Shown here in pieces: positions 43,924-44,634 of a stretch of DNA of 44,634 nt. Position numbers and translations under genes: made by a program. The number at the start of each line of letters is the position of its first letter. The first letter of the stretch is position 1. Source of the DNA: Verrucomicrobiota bacterium (GTDB lineage Bacteria > Verrucomicrobiota > Kiritimatiellia > UBA8416 > JABMPJ01); NCBI GenBank assembly GCA_018648805.1, contig JABGQM010000036.1, positions 1 to 44,634 on the forward strand, given 5' to 3'. The notes under the pieces were generated by a model. That model saw only the letters and a list, made by a program, of their open reading frames with translations. It made no database searches and was not told the origin of the DNA.

Positions 43924-44035
43924 CCCGTATTCCAAATAGCCGAATACGGCCATTTTAAAACGGTCATTTCAGCGTTGGGCAATCAAGAAGAACGCCTCAC
44001 TGGACTTATTCGGCGGTCTGTAATAGAGTTCTCCC

Positions 44036-44281
44036 ATGAAGGTAACGCAATACTTCCTGACAACACGCACTCGATCTGACCGCCAGTCGATTGAAGACAT
44101 GTGGATTGAAGCGACCATCTTGAATCCTGATGCAGTTCACATTCAGCACGATGGTCGAATCCGAAAATGGAAGAAGATTGAGGCAGCGGGAAATCGGTAT
44201 CTGCGAGTTGTGCTGCTTGAAGATGGCGAAACCGTGCATAACGCATTCTTTGATCGGCGATTTCAGGAGAAAGAGATATGA
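44036..44281 (+). CDS. DUF4258-like small protein (possible toxin partner)
   Basis: 81 residues with YFLTTRTRSDRQSIEDMWIE, then a DGRIRKWKKI segment and RYLRVVLLEDGETVHNAFFDR. This conserved layout occurs in small proteins that usually precede a DUF2283 gene, as here. The arrangement (two tiny genes, ATGA overlap) is like a type II toxin-antitoxin pair, with this fold (basic, RelE/BrnT-like in style) as the likelier toxin. Neither activity is shown. The surrounding DNA is less GC-rich than the rest of the window. Confidence 0.6.
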   Translation: MKVTQYFLTTRTRSDRQSIEDMWIEATILNPDAVHIQHDGRIRKWKKIEAAGNRYLRVVLLEDGETVHNAFFDRRFQEKEI

Positions 44282-44478
44282 AAGCAAAGTACTTCCAAGA
44301 CACCGATACGCTGCTGCTGACATTCAGCAATCAAGACGTCATTGAGACGTATGATCTCAACGAGGACGTCCTTGTCGAAACCGACAAGGACGGACATGTT
44401 GTTAGCATGACTGTTGAGCATGCGAAACAGCAGACGGATGTCAACGAGTTCTCATACCAACTTGCGGCAATCGCATAG
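44278..44478 (+). CDS. DUF2283-family small protein (possible antitoxin partner)
   Basis: 66 residues starting MKAKYFQDTDTLLLTFSN and continuing with ETYDLNEDVLVETDKDGHVVSMTVEHA, the compact beta-rich DUF2283 pattern (YxxDTDxLYIxF ... D.DGxVVGIEIxxA). It is acidic, opposite in charge to its partner. The start overlaps the upstream stop by ATGA, with AGGAG 8 bases before, so the two are co-translated. Confidence 0.75.
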   Translation: MKAKYFQDTDTLLLTFSNQDVIETYDLNEDVLVETDKDGHVVSMTVEHAKQQTDVNEFSYQLAAIA

Positions 44479-44509
44479 AGAACACGCCCAACATCCGCCT
44501 GGAGACCGA

Positions 44510-44548
44510 CAAGAGACAGCCGCAAGATCGCGCCTGTCTCTTGCGGCT
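44510..44548. promoter_or_regulatory. Overlapping alternative stems downstream of the DUF2283 gene
   Basis: CAAGAGACAG (44510-44519) pairs with CTGTCTCTTG (44534-44543). AGCCGCAAG (44518-44526) pairs with CTTGCGGCT (44540-44548). The two stems compete for CTTG and have A-B-A'-B' order. No U-run follows, so an intrinsic terminator is not certain. Confidence 0.55.
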
Positions 44549-44577
44549 CAGGCAAGCGTTCTGTGCTGATGATAAAA

Positions 44578-44634
44578 ATGAACACACGGAGAGCCATAGT
44601 CGCGGGCCTTGTTCTCGTGGTGCTGACGGCTGTT
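44578..44634 (+). CDS. Start of a gene cut by the window edge (signal peptide)
   Basis: From ATG at 44578 (another in-frame ATG at 44569) the frame is open to the end: a short basic start (NTRRA) and a hydrophobic run (IVAGLVLVVLTAV), which looks like a signal peptide or membrane anchor. No ribosome site is obvious. The product is unknown. Confidence 0.4.
   Translation, partial: MNTRRAIVAGLVLVVLTAV

Overview
The window is a GC-rich bacterial chromosome segment with housekeeping genes on both strands and many short dispersed palindromic repeats between genes. The gene content (a CehA/McbA-type PHP lipoprotein, a Gfo/Idh/MocA remnant, headless pseudopilin-like proteins, a plant-type GDP-mannose 3,5-epimerase, and secretin-N0/STN plus prepilin-like segments fused into a giant envelope protein) suggests a member of the PVC group, most likely Verrucomicrobiota/Kiritimatiellota/Lentisphaerota. 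That assignment is inference from protein style. No rRNA or tRNA gene was seen.

Region 1 (1-14034) is almost entirely minus strand. Read in the direction of transcription it has ispD and a metallophosphoesterase (overlapping), a 2[4Fe-4S] ferredoxin directly abutting a radical SAM protein, secA, lnt overlapping prfB (with an intact programmed +1 frameshift), yicC, gmk overlapping coaC, a second metallophosphoesterase and a PHP-domain lipoprotein. The left edge holds the remnant of a Gfo/Idh/MocA oxidoreductase cut off at a GC-rich repeat.

Region 2 (14035-28784) contains a plus-strand RdgC-like gene. It is followed by a minus-strand block pyrK-pyrD-unknown membrane protein-O-antigen ligase-like protein. 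Next come two potassium/cation transport units ending tail to tail: a plus-strand cation-chloride cotransporter and minus-strand trkA-trkH. The last part is a minus-strand sugar-nucleotide group: GDP-mannose 3,5-epimerase, a small GHMP-kinase-like protein, and a tandem nucleotidyltransferase whose first half has lost its HxGH site.

Region 3 (28785-44634) is the accessory part. It holds an AraC-like remnant, a secreted protein joining a C39-like cysteine peptidase to an HExxH metallopeptidase, a 790-residue secreted protein of unknown function, and a minus-strand set made of a TonB-like protein, a 2513-residue fusion protein and a CvpA-like membrane protein. The right end has an integrase-like remnant, a pseudopilin-like protein, a toxin-antitoxin-like gene pair (DUF4258-like/DUF2283) and a gene cut by the window edge. 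The best candidates for an undescribed system are the TonB-like/giant/CvpA-like set and the nucleotidyltransferase/kinase/epimerase group.
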